Positions 8,182 through 17,850 of a DNA stretch of 64,000 nucleotides are shown here, piece after piece; within the stretch, counting starts at the first letter, position 1; each line of letters begins with the position of its first letter. The position numbers and the translations under genes were made by a program. The stretch is from Halorarius halobius. GTDB lineage: Archaea > Halobacteriota > Halobacteria > Halobacteriales > Haloarculaceae. The notes below the pieces were generated by a model. That model worked only from the letters and a program-made list of their open reading frames with translations, was not told the origin of the DNA and made no database searches. The stretch is taken from assembly GCF_024298865.1 (NCBI RefSeq), contig NZ_CP101161.1, positions 2,873,227-2,937,226 on the forward strand, written 5' to 3'.

Positions 8182-9598
8182 GCGGACGCTGTACGACAAG
8201 GTCTGGGACGCCCACAAGGTGACGACCCTGCCGAACGGGCAGGACCAGTTGTTCGTCGGCCTCCACCTCATCCACGAGGTCACCAGCCCGCAGGCGTTCG
8301 GCATGCTACAGGAGCGGGACATCGACGTGGCCCGGCCGGACCTGACGCACGCGACGGTCGACCACATCGTTCCGACCGACGACCAGTCGCGGCCGCTCGG
8401 CGACGACGCCGCCGAGGAGATGATGTCCGAACTGGAGCGGAACGTCCGCGAGGCGGGCATCGACTTCTCGGACCCGACGACGGGCGACCAGGGCATCGTC
8501 CACGTCATCGGCCCCGAGCAGGGGCTCACCCAGCCGGGCACGACTATCGTCTGTGGCGACAGCCACACCTCCACGCACGGCGCCTTTGGCGCGCTCGCGT
8601 TCGGCATCGGCACCTCACAGATTCGCGACGTGCTCGCCACCCAGACCGTGGCGATGGAGAAGAAAGACGTCCGGAAGATAGAGGTCACCGGCGAACTGGG
8701 CGAGGGCGTCACCGCCAAGGACGTCATCCTCACCATCATCCGGCGGCTCGGCACCGACGGCGGCGTCGGCTACGTGTACGAGTACGCCGGCGAGGCCATC
8801 GAGTCGCTGGGGATGGAAGGCCGGATGAGCATCTGCAACATGTCCATCGAGGGTGGCGCCCGCGCGGGCTACGTCAACCCCGACGAGACCACCTACGCGT
8901 GGCTCCGCGACACCGACGAGTTCGCCGACGACCCCGAGCGGTTCGCCGAACTGAAAGAGTACTGGGAGTCCATCGCGAGCGACGCGGACGCCGAGTACGA
9001 CGACGTGGTGACCATCGACGGCTCCGCGATAGAGCCGACGGTGACGTGGGGGACGACCCCCGGCCAGGGCGTCGGCATCACCGAACCCATCCCCGCGCCC
9101 GAGGACCTGCCCGCGGACAAGCAGGACACCGCCCGGATGAGCCAAGAGCACATGGAGGTCGACCCCGGCGAGACGATGCAGGGGTACGACATCGACGTGG
9201 CGTTCCTCGGTTCGTGTACCAACGCGCGTCTGCCGGACCTGCGTGCGGCCGCCGAACTCGTCGAGGGGCGCGAGGTCCACGACTCGGTGCGGGCGATGGT
9301 CGTGCCCGGGAGCCAGCGGGTGAAAGCCGCCGCCGAGGCCGAGGGGCTCGACGAGGTGTTCACCGAAGCCGGCTTCGACTGGCGCGGCGCCGGCTGTTCG
9401 ATGTGTCTCGGGATGAACTCGGACCAACTGGAGGGCGACGAGCGGTGTGCGTCCTCCTCGAACCGGAACTTCATCGGTCGGCAGGGGTCGAAGGACGGCC
9501 GGACCGTGCTGATGTCGCCGGAGATGGTCGCCGCCGCGGCCGTCACGGGCGAGGTGACCGACGTGCGCGAGTTGCCGAAACCGGAGGTCGAAGCATGA
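8174..9598 (+). CDS. leuC: 3-isopropylmalate dehydratase, large subunit
   Basis: This aconitase-superfamily subunit of 474 residues isomerises 2- to 3-isopropylmalate with LeuD. The [4Fe-4S] ligands are visible as one Cys in [10 protein letters not shown] (near residue 345) and two in GCSMCLGMN (near residue 410). [19 protein letters not shown] and [11 protein letters not shown] are family motifs. An insert around residues 255-300, rich in acidic residues, separates the standard blocks. The start overlaps the preceding small gene, and the stop overlaps leuD (ATGA). Confidence 0.95.
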   Translation: MSERTLYDKVWDAHKVTTLPNGQDQLFVGLHLIHEVTSPQAFGMLQERDIDVARPDLTHATVDHIVPTDDQSRPLGDDAAEEMMSELERNVREAGIDFSDPTTGDQGIVHVIGPEQGLTQPGTTIVCGDSHTSTHGAFGALAFGIGTSQIRDVLATQTVAMEKKDVRKIEVTGELGEGVTAKDVILTIIRRLGTDGGVGYVYEYAGEAIESLGMEGRMSICNMSIEGGARAGYVNPDETTYAWLRDTDEFADDPERFAELKEYWESIASDADAEYDDVVTIDGSAIEPTVTWGTTPGQGVGITEPIPAPEDLPADKQDTARMSQEHMEVDPGETMQGYDIDVAFLGSCTNARLPDLRAAAELVEGREVHDSVRAMVVPGSQRVKAAAEAEGLDEVFTEAGFDWRGAGCSMCLGMNSDQLEGDERCASSSNRNFIGRQGSKDGRTVLMSPEMVAAAAVTGEVTDVRELPKPEVEA

Positions 9599-10239
9599 CC
9601 GAAACCGAGACCGACATCCCCGAGGTGACCGACGTGTCCGGCACCGGTATCCCGGTGCGGGGCAACGACATCGACACCGACCAGATAATCCCGGCCCGGT
9701 TCATGAAGGTCGTCACGTTCGACGGCCTCGGCGAGTTCGCGTTTTTCGACCAGCGGTTCGACGACGCGGACAACGAGAAGGACCACCCGTTCAACGAGGA
9801 CCGCTACGGGGACGCGAGCGTGATGGTCGTCAACAGCAACTTCGGCTGTGGCTCCTCCCGCGAGCACGCGCCCCAGGCGCTGATGCGCTGGGGCATCGAC
9901 GCCATCGTCGGCGAGTCGTTCGCCGAGATTTTCGCGGGCAACTGTCTCGCGCTCGGCATCCCCACCGTCACTGCCGACCAGGAGACGGTCGAGGCCATCC
10001 AGGACTGGGTCGAGTCGAACCCGGACGGCGAACTCGACGTGGACGTGGCCGCCGAGACGGTCACCTACGGCGACACGACGGTCGACGTGACCGTCGACGA
10101 CGCCCAGCGGAAGGCGCTCGTCGAGGGTATCTGGGACACGACCGCGCTGATGAAGTCGAACACCGAGGCGATACGGGCGACGGCCGAATCGCTCCCGTAC
10201 GTCGGGAACCCCGAGCCCCGGACGAGTGCCGATGACTGA
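9595..10239 (+). CDS. leuD: 3-isopropylmalate dehydratase, small subunit
   Basis: The swivel-domain partner of LeuC has 214 residues. Motifs include [15 protein letters not shown] near residue 22 and [14 protein letters not shown] near residue 80. The ATG at 9595 overlaps the leuC stop, which fixes the start, although the frame is open much further upstream as a shadow of leuC. The gene overlaps leuB by 8 bases. Confidence 0.95.
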   Translation: MTETETDIPEVTDVSGTGIPVRGNDIDTDQIIPARFMKVVTFDGLGEFAFFDQRFDDADNEKDHPFNEDRYGDASVMVVNSNFGCGSSREHAPQALMRWGIDAIVGESFAEIFAGNCLALGIPTVTADQETVEAIQDWVESNPDGELDVDVAAETVTYGDTTVDVTVDDAQRKALVEGIWDTTALMKSNTEAIRATAESLPYVGNPEPRTSADD

Positions 10240-11209
10240 GGAGATAGTCGTCGTCCCCGGCGACGGCATCGGACAGGAAGTCGTCCCCGCCGCCGTAGAG
10301 GTGCTGGAGACGGTCGGCTCCTTCGCGTTCGTCGAGGCGGAGGCCGGCGACCACGTCGCCGAAGCGGGCGGCGACCCCCTCCCCGAGGAGACGTACGAGT
10401 TGGCGGCGAACGCGGACGCGACGCTGTTCGGCGCCGCGGGCGAGTCGGCCGCCGACGTCATCCTCCCACTCCGGGAGGCCGTCGGCTCCTTCGCCAACGT
10501 GCGGCCGGCCCGCGCGTACCCGGGCGTCGACGCGCTCCGCCCGGAGACGGACCTCGTGTTCGTCCGCGAAAACACCGAGGGCGTCTACGCGGGCATCGAA
10601 AGCGAGATAGCGGAGGGCGTGACGACGCTCACGCGCGTCATCACCGAAGACGCCTCCCGGCGCATCGCCGAGTTCGGCTTCGAGTACGCCGCCGAGAACG
10701 GCTACGACGACGTGACCGTCGCCCACAAGGCGAACGTGATGCGGGAGACGGACGGCCAGTTCCTCGACGCCTGCCGTGCGGTCGCCGACGAGGGGGACCA
10801 CGAGTACGAGGAGGCGCTGATGGACGCGCTGGCGATGCATCTGCTGTTGCGTCCGGAGGAGTACGGCGTCGTCGTCTGCCCGAACCTCGCGGGCGACATG
10901 CTCTCTGACCTCGCGGCGGGGCTGGTCGGCGGTCTCGGCCTGTTGCCGAGCGCCAACGTCGGTCCCGACAACGCGCTGTTCGAACCGGTCCACGGCTCCG
11001 CGCCCGACATCGCGGGCCAGGGCGTCGCCAACCCCTGTGCGACGATACTGAGCGCGGCGATGCTGCTGGAGCATCTCGGATACGGTGGGAAGGCAGCGGA
11101 CGTGCGCACGGCCGTCGAGTCGGTCCTCGAGTCCGGCCCGCGGACGCCCGACCTCGGCGGCGACGCGACGACCGCGGACGTGACCGCCGCCGTCGTCGAC
11201 CGGCTGTAG
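10232..11209 (+). CDS. leuB: 3-isopropylmalate dehydrogenase
   Basis: This 325-residue beta-decarboxylating dehydrogenase is the last dedicated enzyme in the cluster. It has [20 protein letters not shown] at the N-terminus, [13 protein letters not shown], and the NAD-region block [20 protein letters not shown] followed by [14 protein letters not shown]. The ATG at 10232 is preferred to an in-frame GTG 6 bases upstream because the family starts at MTEEI. It closes the operon; the convergent gene begins 4 bases after its stop. Confidence 0.93.
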   Translation: MTEEIVVVPGDGIGQEVVPAAVEVLETVGSFAFVEAEAGDHVAEAGGDPLPEETYELAANADATLFGAAGESAADVILPLREAVGSFANVRPARAYPGVDALRPETDLVFVRENTEGVYAGIESEIAEGVTTLTRVITEDASRRIAEFGFEYAAENGYDDVTVAHKANVMRETDGQFLDACRAVADEGDHEYEEALMDALAMHLLLRPEEYGVVVCPNLAGDMLSDLAAGLVGGLGLLPSANVGPDNALFEPVHGSAPDIAGQGVANPCATILSAAMLLEHLGYGGKAADVRTAVESVLESGPRTPDLGGDATTADVTAAVVDRL

Positions 11210-11213
11210 GGCG

Positions 11214-11378
11214 TCACGCCTCTGTCGTGGTTCTACCGAAGAACGTGTCCGCGAGATACGCGCCGAGGCCGACGAACAGGCCGAGCGCGCCCGCGAACCG
11301 GGCGATTCCTCCGGCTTGATACGTCAGACCGACGACGGCGAACAGCAGTCCGAGGAGCAGTTCGTCACGCGGACTCAT
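11214..11378 (-). CDS. Small two-helix membrane protein
   Basis: The protein has 54 residues: MSPRDELLLGLLFAVVGLTY followed by a glycine-rich second hydrophobic stretch and a short polar tail. Two membrane helices are predicted, at about 6-22 and 28-46. The start lies 14 bases inside the preceding minus-strand gene, so the two are translationally coupled. The function is unknown. Confidence 0.65.
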   Translation of the reverse strand: MSPRDELLLGLLFAVVGLTYQAGGIARFAGALGLFVGLGAYLADTFFGRTTTEA

Positions 11379-11826
11379 CCTGCTCGCGGTACGCGGCCAG
11401 CACCTCCTCCCACGTCCCGTTCGCTTCGAGGTGGGCCTGCAGTTCGGTGGCGTAGCCGTCGACGAGGTCCTCGGCCTCGCGAACGCGGCGTTCGAGGTCC
11501 GCGTCGTCGCTTCCATCCCCGCCGAGGCCGAGCGCCGACTTCACCGAATCGAGGACGCCGCCGCCCCCGGAGTCGGCCTGCTGACCCATCCCCATCGACT
11601 GCATCTCGGCGACGCTCTCGACCTCGGGCATGATGTCCTTGAGGTTCGAGGTGTCCGCGTACAGCTCCGCGTGCTCGTCGTCGTCGGCGTTTCTGATGTC
11701 GAACTCGACGGCGGTCATTACCATCCCCCACTCCTGTCGGGAGAAGCCGGAGTTGTCGATGGCCGACGAGTACTCGTCGTCGACGGCCATCCGCGCGCCG
11801 ACGATGCGGTCCTGCCAGTTGGTCAT
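11365..11826 (-). CDS. Conserved haloarchaeal protein (DUF5799-like)
   Basis: This 153-residue soluble acidic protein starts MTNWQDRIVGARMAVDDEYS and has an amphipathic helical N-terminal domain, a Gly/Asp-rich linker near residues 85-110, and a C-terminal helical tail. From memory it matches the haloarchaeal DUF5799 group; its function is unknown. It overlaps the small membrane-protein gene downstream, forming a two-gene unit convergent with leuB. Confidence 0.7.
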   Translation of the reverse strand: MTNWQDRIVGARMAVDDEYSSAIDNSGFSRQEWGMVMTAVEFDIRNADDDEHAELYADTSNLKDIMPEVESVAEMQSMGMGQQADSGGGGVLDSVKSALGLGGDGSDDADLERRVREAEDLVDGYATELQAHLEANGTWEEVLAAYREQDESA

Positions 11827-11883
11827 GGACCACTCTACGTGGGGCCGTGGTTTGAGCGTTTGGCAAAAGACGGCGGGGCCGAT

Positions 11884-12279
11884 TCAGACGCCCGACTCGA
11901 GGGAGATGTCGGCGTGGAGCCCCTCGCGGAGCGCCGAGTGGACGTGACAGATGTCCTCGCCCGTCTCGATGAGCGCGTCGACGTCCTCGTCGTCGACGTC
12001 GGCCTCGACGCCGATGTCGAAGGAGATGTCCGTCAGGTCGTCGTCGTCGTCGAGGTTCGCCTCCACGTCGACCTCGACGCGCCCGAGGTCGTCGTAGCCG
12101 TGCTGCTGGCCGGCGACGCGGAGCGCCGGCACGTAACAGGAGGCGTAGTCGGCCGCGAGTACCTCGTTGGGCGTCGGCCCGTCCTCGCCCGTCGCGTCGA
12201 CGGTCAACTCGAAGTCGCCGACGCGGGAGACGGTAGTGTACCCTTCTTCGCAGACGCTGTTGGCTTCGATATCTGCCAT
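11884..12279 (-). CDS. OsmC/Ohr family protein
   Basis: The protein has 131 residues, with the OsmC fold order and two cysteine sites in the expected blocks: ADYASCYVPALRV near residue 50 and EDICHVHSAL near residue 113. The family includes peroxiredoxin-like hydroperoxide reductases. Starts further upstream (MVSAGVGRDA) are possible; the ATG giving MADIEANSVCEEG fits family length better. A single-gene transcript is likely. Confidence 0.85.
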   Translation of the reverse strand: MADIEANSVCEEGYTTVSRVGDFELTVDATGEDGPTPNEVLAADYASCYVPALRVAGQQHGYDDLGRVEVDVEANLDDDDDLTDISFDIGVEADVDDEDVDALIETGEDICHVHSALREGLHADISLESGV

Positions 12280-12329
12280 AGCATCCCGACCGACGCCCGC
12301 CGACACCAAAAAGGTGGCTCGCTCGCCCG

Positions 12330-13055
12330 CTACTCGAAACTGAACGACTCGTCGCCGTCGAGGACGACGACCTCCGCGTCGCTACCGGCGGCTTTCACCT
12401 CGCGGCGGAAGTCCTCGGGGTCCTGCTCGATGGGCGGGAACGTGTCGTAGTGCATCGGGAGCGCGTAGTCGACGTCGAGCCAGTCGACGGCGATAGCGGC
12501 CTGTCCCGGCCCCATCGTGAAGTGGTCGCCGATGGGGACAGCGGCGGCATCGGGCTCCAGATACGGGCCGACGACCTCGCGCATCTCGACCATCAGGCTG
12601 GTGTCGCCTGCGTGGTAGAACGCCGTCGAGTCGGGGTCCGACTCCTGGGTGGGCTTCGTGTCGGAGATGACGAAACCCGCCGGCGGGCCGGCGCTGTTCT
12701 CGTAGTCGGTCATGATGCCGTTCGTGTGGTCCGCGCGGACCATCGTGACGAACGCGTCGCCACACTCGACGGTGCCGCCGAGGTTCATCCCCATGCCGCC
12801 GACGGCGTCGTCCATCCCCCACTCGTCCTCGGCGTAGGCGGCCAGTTCCGGCACCGCCACGAGCGTCGCCTCGGGATACTCCGCGGCGTGGGCGATGTGG
12901 TCGGCGTGTCCGTGCGTGAGCAGGACGTAGTCCGGGTCGTCGACGTCGGACGGCTCCAGCGACGTCTTCGGGTTGTCGAAGAACGGGTCGATGAGGAGAC
13001 TGGTGTCACCGAGCTGTACGCCCCACGCGGAGTGCCCGTGCCAAGTGAGTTCCAT
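12330..13055 (-). CDS. UlaG-like metal-dependent hydrolase (MBL fold)
   Basis: This 241-residue protein has a complete metallo-beta-lactamase metal site: HGHSAW at the start, [12 protein letters not shown] near residue 52, HAGDTSLM and the C-terminal PMHYDTFPP. This pattern fits the UPF0173/UlaG-type group. The substrate is unknown. TATTAATTG at 13082-13090 (read on the minus strand) lies 27 bases upstream of the ATG at 13055 and supports a leaderless start. Confidence 0.88.
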   Translation of the reverse strand: MELTWHGHSAWGVQLGDTSLLIDPFFDNPKTSLEPSDVDDPDYVLLTHGHADHIAHAAEYPEATLVAVPELAAYAEDEWGMDDAVGGMGMNLGGTVECGDAFVTMVRADHTNGIMTDYENSAGPPAGFVISDTKPTQESDPDSTAFYHAGDTSLMVEMREVVGPYLEPDAAAVPIGDHFTMGPGQAAIAVDWLDVDYALPMHYDTFPPIEQDPEDFRREVKAAGSDAEVVVLDGDESFSFE

Positions 13056-13164
13056 CACGGCCGAACGTACCACCGGCCGACTATTAATTGTTCAGGCGGA
13101 GGAGGCGTCAACCCCGACGCCCCCGCCTGGTAGCTTTTTCACCGTTCGCGTCGAACGCCGAGCC

Positions 13165-13341
13165 ATGCAGGAAGCGTTCGTCGAGCTGACGTGCCCGAAC
13201 TGCGACAAACTGTGGGAGGAGGACGCGAACTACATGCCCGACCCCGACGAATCGTTCGTCTGTCCGGACTGCTCGACGGAGCGGTCCGCGTCGGTGTTCG
13301 CCCGGACGGAGCGCGACCTGGAGGTGCTCCAGCAACTGTGA
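13165..13341 (+). CDS. Small zinc-ribbon protein
   Basis: The protein has 58 residues with CPNC near residue 10 and CPDC near residue 33, spaced as a zinc ribbon, and an acidic segment between. It is probably a haloarchaeal DUF-type zinc protein involved in nucleic-acid or protein binding; the role is unknown. Its stop overlaps the GTG of the next gene (GTGA). Confidence 0.75.
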   Translation: MQEAFVELTCPNCDKLWEEDANYMPDPDESFVCPDCSTERSASVFARTERDLEVLQQL

Positions 13342-13529
13342 GCGCCACCTTCGAACTGTACGAAGACCGGGACGGCGACTACCGCTGGCGGCTCGTCCAC
13401 GAGAACGGCAACATCATCGCCGACTCCGGCGAGGGGTACGCCACGCGACAGAAGGCCCGGCAGGGCATCGACTCCGTGAAGCAGAACGCGCCCGACGCGC
13501 CGGTCAACGAACTCGACCGCGACGCGTAG
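13338..13529 (+). CDS. HVO_2922-like / YegP-fold small protein
   Basis: The protein has 63 residues and contains the DUF1508 pattern: FELYEDRDGDYRWRLVHENG then NIIADSGEGY and a KARQGIDSVK helix. Such small alpha/beta proteins dimerise, and their role is uncertain. A GTG start overlapping the upstream stop is favoured over later codons because it preserves the first beta-strand. Confidence 0.8.
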   Translation: MSATFELYEDRDGDYRWRLVHENGNIIADSGEGYATRQKARQGIDSVKQNAPDAPVNELDRDA

Positions 13530-13566
13530 CGACATCCACTTCTCGCCGGGACCACTCGGGTCCCGC

Positions 13567-13995
13567 ATGAACGTTGCCGTCTTCGACACCGACGACCCGC
13601 GGTTCGACGACGCCGTCGCCATCCGCGAACTGGTGTTCGTCGAGGAGCAGGGCGTGCCGATGGACCGCGAACTCGACGGCCGCGACGACGCGGCCACCCA
13701 CTTCCTCCTCACCAGCGAGGACGACCCGGTGGCGACCGCCCGGGCCCGTCCCTACGACGGTGCGCTGAAAGCCGAGCGGGTAGCCGTCCTCCCCGACTAT
13801 CGCGGGGAGGGGTTCGGCGTGGCCGTGATGGACGCCCTCGAGTCGTACGCCGCCGACGAGGGGTACGACGAGGTTGTCCTCCACGCGCAGGTGCCGGTCG
13901 TCGCGTTTTACGAGCGGCTCGGCTACGAGCCCGAGGGCGAGGAGTTCGAGGACGCGGGCATCCCCCACCGGACGATGCGCAAGCGGCTCTCCTGA
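13567..13995 (+). CDS. GNAT N-acetyltransferase (ElaA-like)
   Basis: This 142-residue protein has the GNAT core. IRELVFVEEQGVP is the ElaA-type N-terminal signature, the acetyl-CoA loop is VLPDYRGEGFGVAVMDALE near residue 75, and VPVVAFYERLGYEPEGE is near the end. The substrate is unknown. It is preceded by a short gap from the HVO_2922-like gene, with no clear promoter. Confidence 0.87.
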   Translation: MNVAVFDTDDPRFDDAVAIRELVFVEEQGVPMDRELDGRDDAATHFLLTSEDDPVATARARPYDGALKAERVAVLPDYRGEGFGVAVMDALESYAADEGYDEVVLHAQVPVVAFYERLGYEPEGEEFEDAGIPHRTMRKRLS

Positions 13996-14035
13996 CGGGC
14001 GACAGTGTTAGCCTCCCTGCCGTCGAAGCGGGCGC

Positions 14036-14479
14036 ATGGATACCGTGTCCTCCGAGGGAGACGGTCGCTCGTCCCTGCCGGCGTGGGTCTGGGAGCGACA
14101 CGCGAACCCGTGGAGCGGCTGGTCGCGGGCGGCGACGACGCCCGTACTCGTGTACGCGCTGTACCACCGCAACTGGCGACTCCTCGCGGCGGGGCTCGTC
14201 TGGCTGGTCGTCAACCCCGCCGCCTTTCCGCCGCCGGAGCGCGACGACGCGTGGATGACCCGGGGCGTCCGCGCGGAGCGCGCGTGGCTCGATGCGGGCC
14301 ACGGGACGGTCGGCGCCGACTGGCCGAACGTCCTGAATCTCCTGAACGTCCCGGTGACGGCGTACCTCGGCTGGGCGACGCTCCGACGCCGCCCGGTCCA
14401 CACCGTCGTCGCCACGGCGCTGTTGATGGGGCTGAAACTGCTGTGGATACGCGAGATAATCGACCGGACCGACCCGTGA
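14036..14479 (+). CDS. Membrane protein (DUF6653-like)
   Basis: The protein has 147 residues. A soluble N-terminus is followed by hydrophobic segments at about 39-65 (including LLAAGLVWLVVNPAAF) and 103-140, with a conserved-looking ERDDAWMTRG motif between. It resembles from memory the haloarchaeal DUF6653 group; its function is unknown. The gene is convergent with the phosphatase gene, 7 bases away. Confidence 0.65.
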   Translation: MDTVSSEGDGRSSLPAWVWERHANPWSGWSRAATTPVLVYALYHRNWRLLAAGLVWLVVNPAAFPPPERDDAWMTRGVRAERAWLDAGHGTVGADWPNVLNLLNVPVTAYLGWATLRRRPVHTVVATALLMGLKLLWIREIIDRTDP

Positions 14480-14486
14480 CGCGGAC

Positions 14487-14942
14487 TCACCCCTGTGCGG
14501 CCAGGTACACGACGGCCATCTCGTGGAGTGCCGGGTGGGGCTGTGCCATCGGGCGGGCCGCCTGCACGGCCTCGATGCCCCCGCGGAGCGGGATACCGTC
14601 TTCGGCGGCGAGTGCAGTCGCGACGAGCGTGCTGCTCCGCGACACGCCGGCCTCGCAGTGGACGAGTAGCGACCCGTCGCCGTACAGGTCGCGGGCCGTC
14701 TCGGCCGCCGCCTCGAATCGGGACCACGTCACGTCGTCCCCGTCCACGAGCGGGCGGTGATGCGTCGTCAGCGGCTGGGGGTCGGCCGTCGCCGAGAGCA
14801 CGTACTCGAACGACCGGTCGTGTTCATCGGGCGAAGCCGCGTGGACGTTACCGAGGAACAGGCCGTCGGAGACCCGTCGGACGACGGGATGGTCCTCGAC
14901 GTAGCCGAACGGTCGGTACTCGGGCGCGTCGCTCCCGCTCAC
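14487..14942 (-). CDS. Dual-specificity protein phosphatase-like protein
   Basis: The protein has 151 residues with the Cx5R catalytic loop HCEAGVSRSSTLVA near residue 106, preceded by a general-acid region and a DGLFLGNVHAA start typical of cysteine-based phosphatases. It probably removes phosphate from protein or small phosphoesters. The GTG start overlaps the upstream SDR stop (GTGA), so the two are co-translated. The frame upstream of the GTG is a shadow of the SDR gene. Confidence 0.82.
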   Translation of the reverse strand: MSGSDAPEYRPFGYVEDHPVVRRVSDGLFLGNVHAASPDEHDRSFEYVLSATADPQPLTTHHRPLVDGDDVTWSRFEAAAETARDLYGDGSLLVHCEAGVSRSSTLVATALAAEDGIPLRGGIEAVQAARPMAQPHPALHEMAVVYLAAQG

Positions 14943-15745
14943 TGCAACCCGAGGTCGTGGTTCATCGAGTTGCCCGGCTTCGGGACCCCCTTCGCGGTGT
15001 ACGTCTCGCCGGTGACGAACGACGCCGCGGGCGACAGCAGGAACGCCGTGAGGTCGGCTATCTCCTCGGGGTGGCCGATGCGACGGTGGACCTGCTCGCG
15101 TGGCGGCATGTCGGACTCGTCGATGCCGAGCGTCTCCGCGACGCCGGGCGTCTGTATAAGTCCGGGCGCGATACAGTTGACGCGGACGCCGCCGTCGCTC
15201 CACTCCGCCGCCAGCGTCTCCGTCAGCCGGATGATGGCCGCCTTCGCCGCGCCGTAGTGGCTCTCGTTGGGGGCGGCGTGCTGGCCGTTGACCGACGCCA
15301 TGTTGACGATGGTCCCGCCGTCGCCGTCGGCATCGGTCCGCAGATACTCGCCGGCCACCTGACAACAGCGGTAGGTGCCGCCGAGGTTGAGGTCGGTCAC
15401 GGCCTCCCACCCGCCCTCGGAGATGTCCTCGAAGGGGGCGACGAACTCGCCGCCAGCGTTGTTGACGGCGGCGTCGAGACCGTCGAACTCGTCGGCGGCC
15501 GCTTCGAAGAACGCCTCCACGTCGTCGCGGTCGCGCACGTCGCATTCGGTGGCGAACGCCTCGCCAGGTACGTCGGCGTCGTTGATTCCCTCGGCGACGG
15601 GGCCGACGCGGTCCATCGACCGCGAGCAGAGTGCGACGCTCGCGCCGGCGGCCGCCAGCGTCTCCGCTATCGACCGCCCGATACCTTGCGACGCGCCGGT
15701 GACGACGACGCGCTGGTCCGCGACAGAGAAGTCGGGTGCGTCCAT
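14939..15745 (-). CDS. Short-chain dehydrogenase/reductase
   Basis: This 268-residue classical SDR has the cofactor motif VTGASQGIGRSIAE near residue 16, NNAGG near residue 95, a catalytic Ser in the NMASVNG strand, and the YxxxK pair in HYGAAKAA near residue 168. The ending PAASFVTGETYTAKGV matches 3-oxoacyl-ACP reductase-like members. The substrate is undetermined. It forms a two-gene unit with the downstream phosphatase. Confidence 0.87.
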   Translation of the reverse strand: MDAPDFSVADQRVVVTGASQGIGRSIAETLAAAGASVALCSRSMDRVGPVAEGINDADVPGEAFATECDVRDRDDVEAFFEAAADEFDGLDAAVNNAGGEFVAPFEDISEGGWEAVTDLNLGGTYRCCQVAGEYLRTDADGDGGTIVNMASVNGQHAAPNESHYGAAKAAIIRLTETLAAEWSDGGVRVNCIAPGLIQTPGVAETLGIDESDMPPREQVHRRIGHPEEIADLTAFLLSPAASFVTGETYTAKGVPKPGNSMNHDLGLQ

Positions 15746-15792
15746 ACCGACTCCGGTGCCGCAGGGGGCTTTGTTCTGTCGCCTGTGCCGGC

Positions 15793-15975
15793 TCACCCCA
15801 GCAGACGCGGCAGGATGACGAGTAGCAACAGCACCAGCATGACGGCGGCGACGAACACGCCGCCGAGCATGAGCGGGTCGACCGCTCCGGGAATCACGAC
15901 CTGCGTGAGCACCGTCGCTCCCCCGGCGACGCTCCCGGCGGCGACCCCTCGTCGCGTGTTCACCCCGTCGAGCAC
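15793..15975 (-). CDS. Small membrane protein
   Basis: The protein has 60 residues with a GTG start. A short polar N-terminus precedes two hydrophobic stretches (about residues 12-30 and 36-58), ending LLLLVILPRLLG. No family is recognised. It is supported by open frame, hydrophobic pattern and position between two genes with no competing frame. Confidence 0.5.
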   Translation of the reverse strand: MLDGVNTRRGVAAGSVAGGATVLTQVVIPGAVDPLMLGGVFVAAVMLVLLLLVILPRLLG

Positions 15976-16055
15976 GCCCGACCGTTGACACGGTGGTCCC
16001 CTGAACGTTCCGTCCGCTCCGGAAACCCTATCGCCAATGCGGCCCGTCTGCGTGT

Positions 16056-16814
16056 ATGCGACAGGTCCGCTTCCGCGACCCGGACGGTGACGTCCGCCTC
16101 GGCGAACTGGCCGACGACCGCGTCCACGCGTTCCCGAACCACGGGAGCCGACTCGCCGGCGAGGAGACGTTTCCGGTCGGCACCGTCGAGTTCCTCCCGC
16201 CCTGCGAGCCGAGCAAGGTCGTCTGCGTCGGCCTCAACTACGCCGACCACGCCGACGAACAGGGGAAGGAGGTGCCCGACCGCCCCCTGCTGTTCCTGAA
16301 ACCCCCCAACACCGTCGCCGCGCACGGCGACACGCTCGACCTGCCGGCGGGGAAACAGCGACTCGACCACGAAGCGGAACTCGGCGTCGTCGTCGGGGAG
16401 CGGTGCAAGGGCGTCGCCGACGACGACGCGATGGCCCACGTTGCGGGGTTCACCTGCGTCAACGACGTGTCGAACCGCGACGACCAGGCGGTCGAGCAGA
16501 ACTGGGTCCGCGGGAAGGCGTTCGACGACGCCGCCCCCATCGGCCCCGTACTGGCGACGCCGGACGAGGTCCCTCCCGACGCAGAGGTCCGGTGTACCCT
16601 CAACGGGGAGGTGGTCCAGTCCTCCTCGCGCGAGGAGTTCATCTTCTCGGTGCCGGACCTGCTCGCGGAGATTTCGACGTACATGACCCTGGAGCCCGGT
16701 GACGTGGTCTCGACCGGAACCCCTGCCGGCGTCGGCCCACTCGCCGATGGCGACATCGTCGAGGTGTACGTCGAGGGCGTCGGCACGCTCCGCAACACCG
16801 TGTCGATTCCCTGA
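16056..16814 (+). CDS. Fumarylacetoacetate hydrolase family protein
   Basis: The protein has 252 residues. The FAH core is present: KVVCVGLNYADHADEQ near residue 50, acidic metal ligands in DHEAELGVVVGE near residue 108, and GDVVSTGTPAGVGPL near residue 215. Family reactions include hydrolysis, decarboxylation and tautomerisation of 2-oxo acids; the substrate is not predictable. It appears to be a single gene. Confidence 0.88.
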   Translation: MRQVRFRDPDGDVRLGELADDRVHAFPNHGSRLAGEETFPVGTVEFLPPCEPSKVVCVGLNYADHADEQGKEVPDRPLLFLKPPNTVAAHGDTLDLPAGKQRLDHEAELGVVVGERCKGVADDDAMAHVAGFTCVNDVSNRDDQAVEQNWVRGKAFDDAAPIGPVLATPDEVPPDAEVRCTLNGEVVQSSSREEFIFSVPDLLAEISTYMTLEPGDVVSTGTPAGVGPLADGDIVEVYVEGVGTLRNTVSIP

Positions 16815-16846
16815 GAATCAAGTGCGGCCGGCGGCAACCGCCGGTC

Positions 16847-17251
16847 GTGCATCTCCGCTCGTCCGACCTCGCCGCCTACGCTCTCCTCGGTGGCTCCGCG
16901 CTCCTCGGACTCGCGCTGTGGCCGTCGCTCCCCGAACGCATGGCAATCCACTTCGGACCCTCGGGGAACGCCGACAACGTCGTGGCGAAGCCGCTCGCAA
17001 TCGTTCTCGCCCCCGGCGTCGGCGTTGGAAGCGTTCTGGTGACACGCTACGGCCCCGACTGGCTGACCCGGAACACCTCGGGGCCGTGGATGGAGTCGCT
17101 GTCCGTCGTGTTTCTCGCGGGCGTCATCGCCTACGTCCAGGTGTTCCTCTACGCCTGGAACCTCGGGTTCGACGTGAGTCCGTCGCTCGCTATCGCCCCG
17201 GTGGTGGTCGCCGCGTGCGCGCTCGTCGCGTACTCGTTCACGCGGGCCTGA
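16847..17251 (+). CDS. Membrane protein with DUF1648-like N-terminus
   Basis: The protein has 134 residues with a GTG start. The first hydrophobic segment is followed by LPERMAIHFGPSGNADNVV, the DUF1648 signature (PxxxPxHFxxxGxxD type). Further membrane spans lie at about 47-64, 85-105 and 113-132. The function is unknown; relatives occur with SdpI-like immunity proteins. Confidence 0.7.
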   Translation: MHLRSSDLAAYALLGGSALLGLALWPSLPERMAIHFGPSGNADNVVAKPLAIVLAPGVGVGSVLVTRYGPDWLTRNTSGPWMESLSVVFLAGVIAYVQVFLYAWNLGFDVSPSLAIAPVVVAACALVAYSFTRA

Positions 17252-17272
17252 CCGGACCGCCGAGAGGAAACG

Positions 17273-17293
17273 CATAAGTTTAGGCTGACCTAA
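17273..17293 (+). promoter_or_regulatory. Promoter with DtxR/IdeR-like iron box
   Basis: TTAGG-CTGA-CCTAA (17280-17293) is a perfect inverted repeat matching the DtxR-family half-sites. It overlaps the TATA-like CATAAGTTTA that lies about 27 bases before the GTG at 17302. A metal-bound repressor here would block transcription of the downstream oxidoreductase pair. Confidence 0.55.
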
Positions 17294-17301
17294 TTCACCC
17301 C

Positions 17302-17850
17302 GTGCAGCTGACGCGACGTGACGCCATCGCGGCGCTGTCGGGCGCCGGCATCGTCGTCGGGGGCGGGGCGGCCTCCCTTTCCCGTCAGATGGCACGGGCG
17401 GCGGCGGACGACGACCCGGAGCTTCCGTCGATCGACGCGACGCTGGAGACGCTGGTGGCGGCCGCGGAGGCGGTGTACCCGTCGGCCGTCGAGGGCATCC
17501 CGGCGTTCGTCGAGACGTACTCCCTGGGGCGTATCGAAGGACGGGAGTCGTATCTTCGGGGCGTGCGCGAGGCGTCGGCCACGCTGGACGGACACGCCGA
17601 CGTGTGGTTCGACGCCGACTCCTTCGCGGCGCTGTCGCCCGAGAACCGGGACGCCCTGCTTCACGATATGGGCGTCCACACCGCCGACCCGGCGGTCGAC
17701 GGCACCGCCGCCGAGCGAGTCCGTCGCTACGTCGTGAACGAACTCCAGTACGCGCTGTACGCCTCACCGACCGGTGGCGAACTCGTCGGGCTGGAGAATC
17801 CGCAAGGTCACCCCGGCGGGACCCAGAGCTACCAGCGGGGGCCACGGTGA
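17302..17850 (+). CDS. Gluconate 2-dehydrogenase subunit 3-like protein (Tat-exported)
   Basis: The protein has 182 residues. The N-terminus has a Tat motif (TRRDAIAALSG) followed by a hydrophobic glycine-rich core, so it is exported folded. The mature part matches the small subunit of membrane-associated GMC dehydrogenases (ATLETLVAAAEAVYPS; NELQYALYASPTGG). It overlaps the GMC gene (GTGA), giving a two-subunit enzyme. The iron-box-like operator suggests induction when iron is low. Confidence 0.8.
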   Translation: MQLTRRDAIAALSGAGIVVGGGAASLSRQMARAAADDDPELPSIDATLETLVAAAEAVYPSAVEGIPAFVETYSLGRIEGRESYLRGVREASATLDGHADVWFDADSFAALSPENRDALLHDMGVHTADPAVDGTAAERVRRYVVNELQYALYASPTGGELVGLENPQGHPGGTQSYQRGPR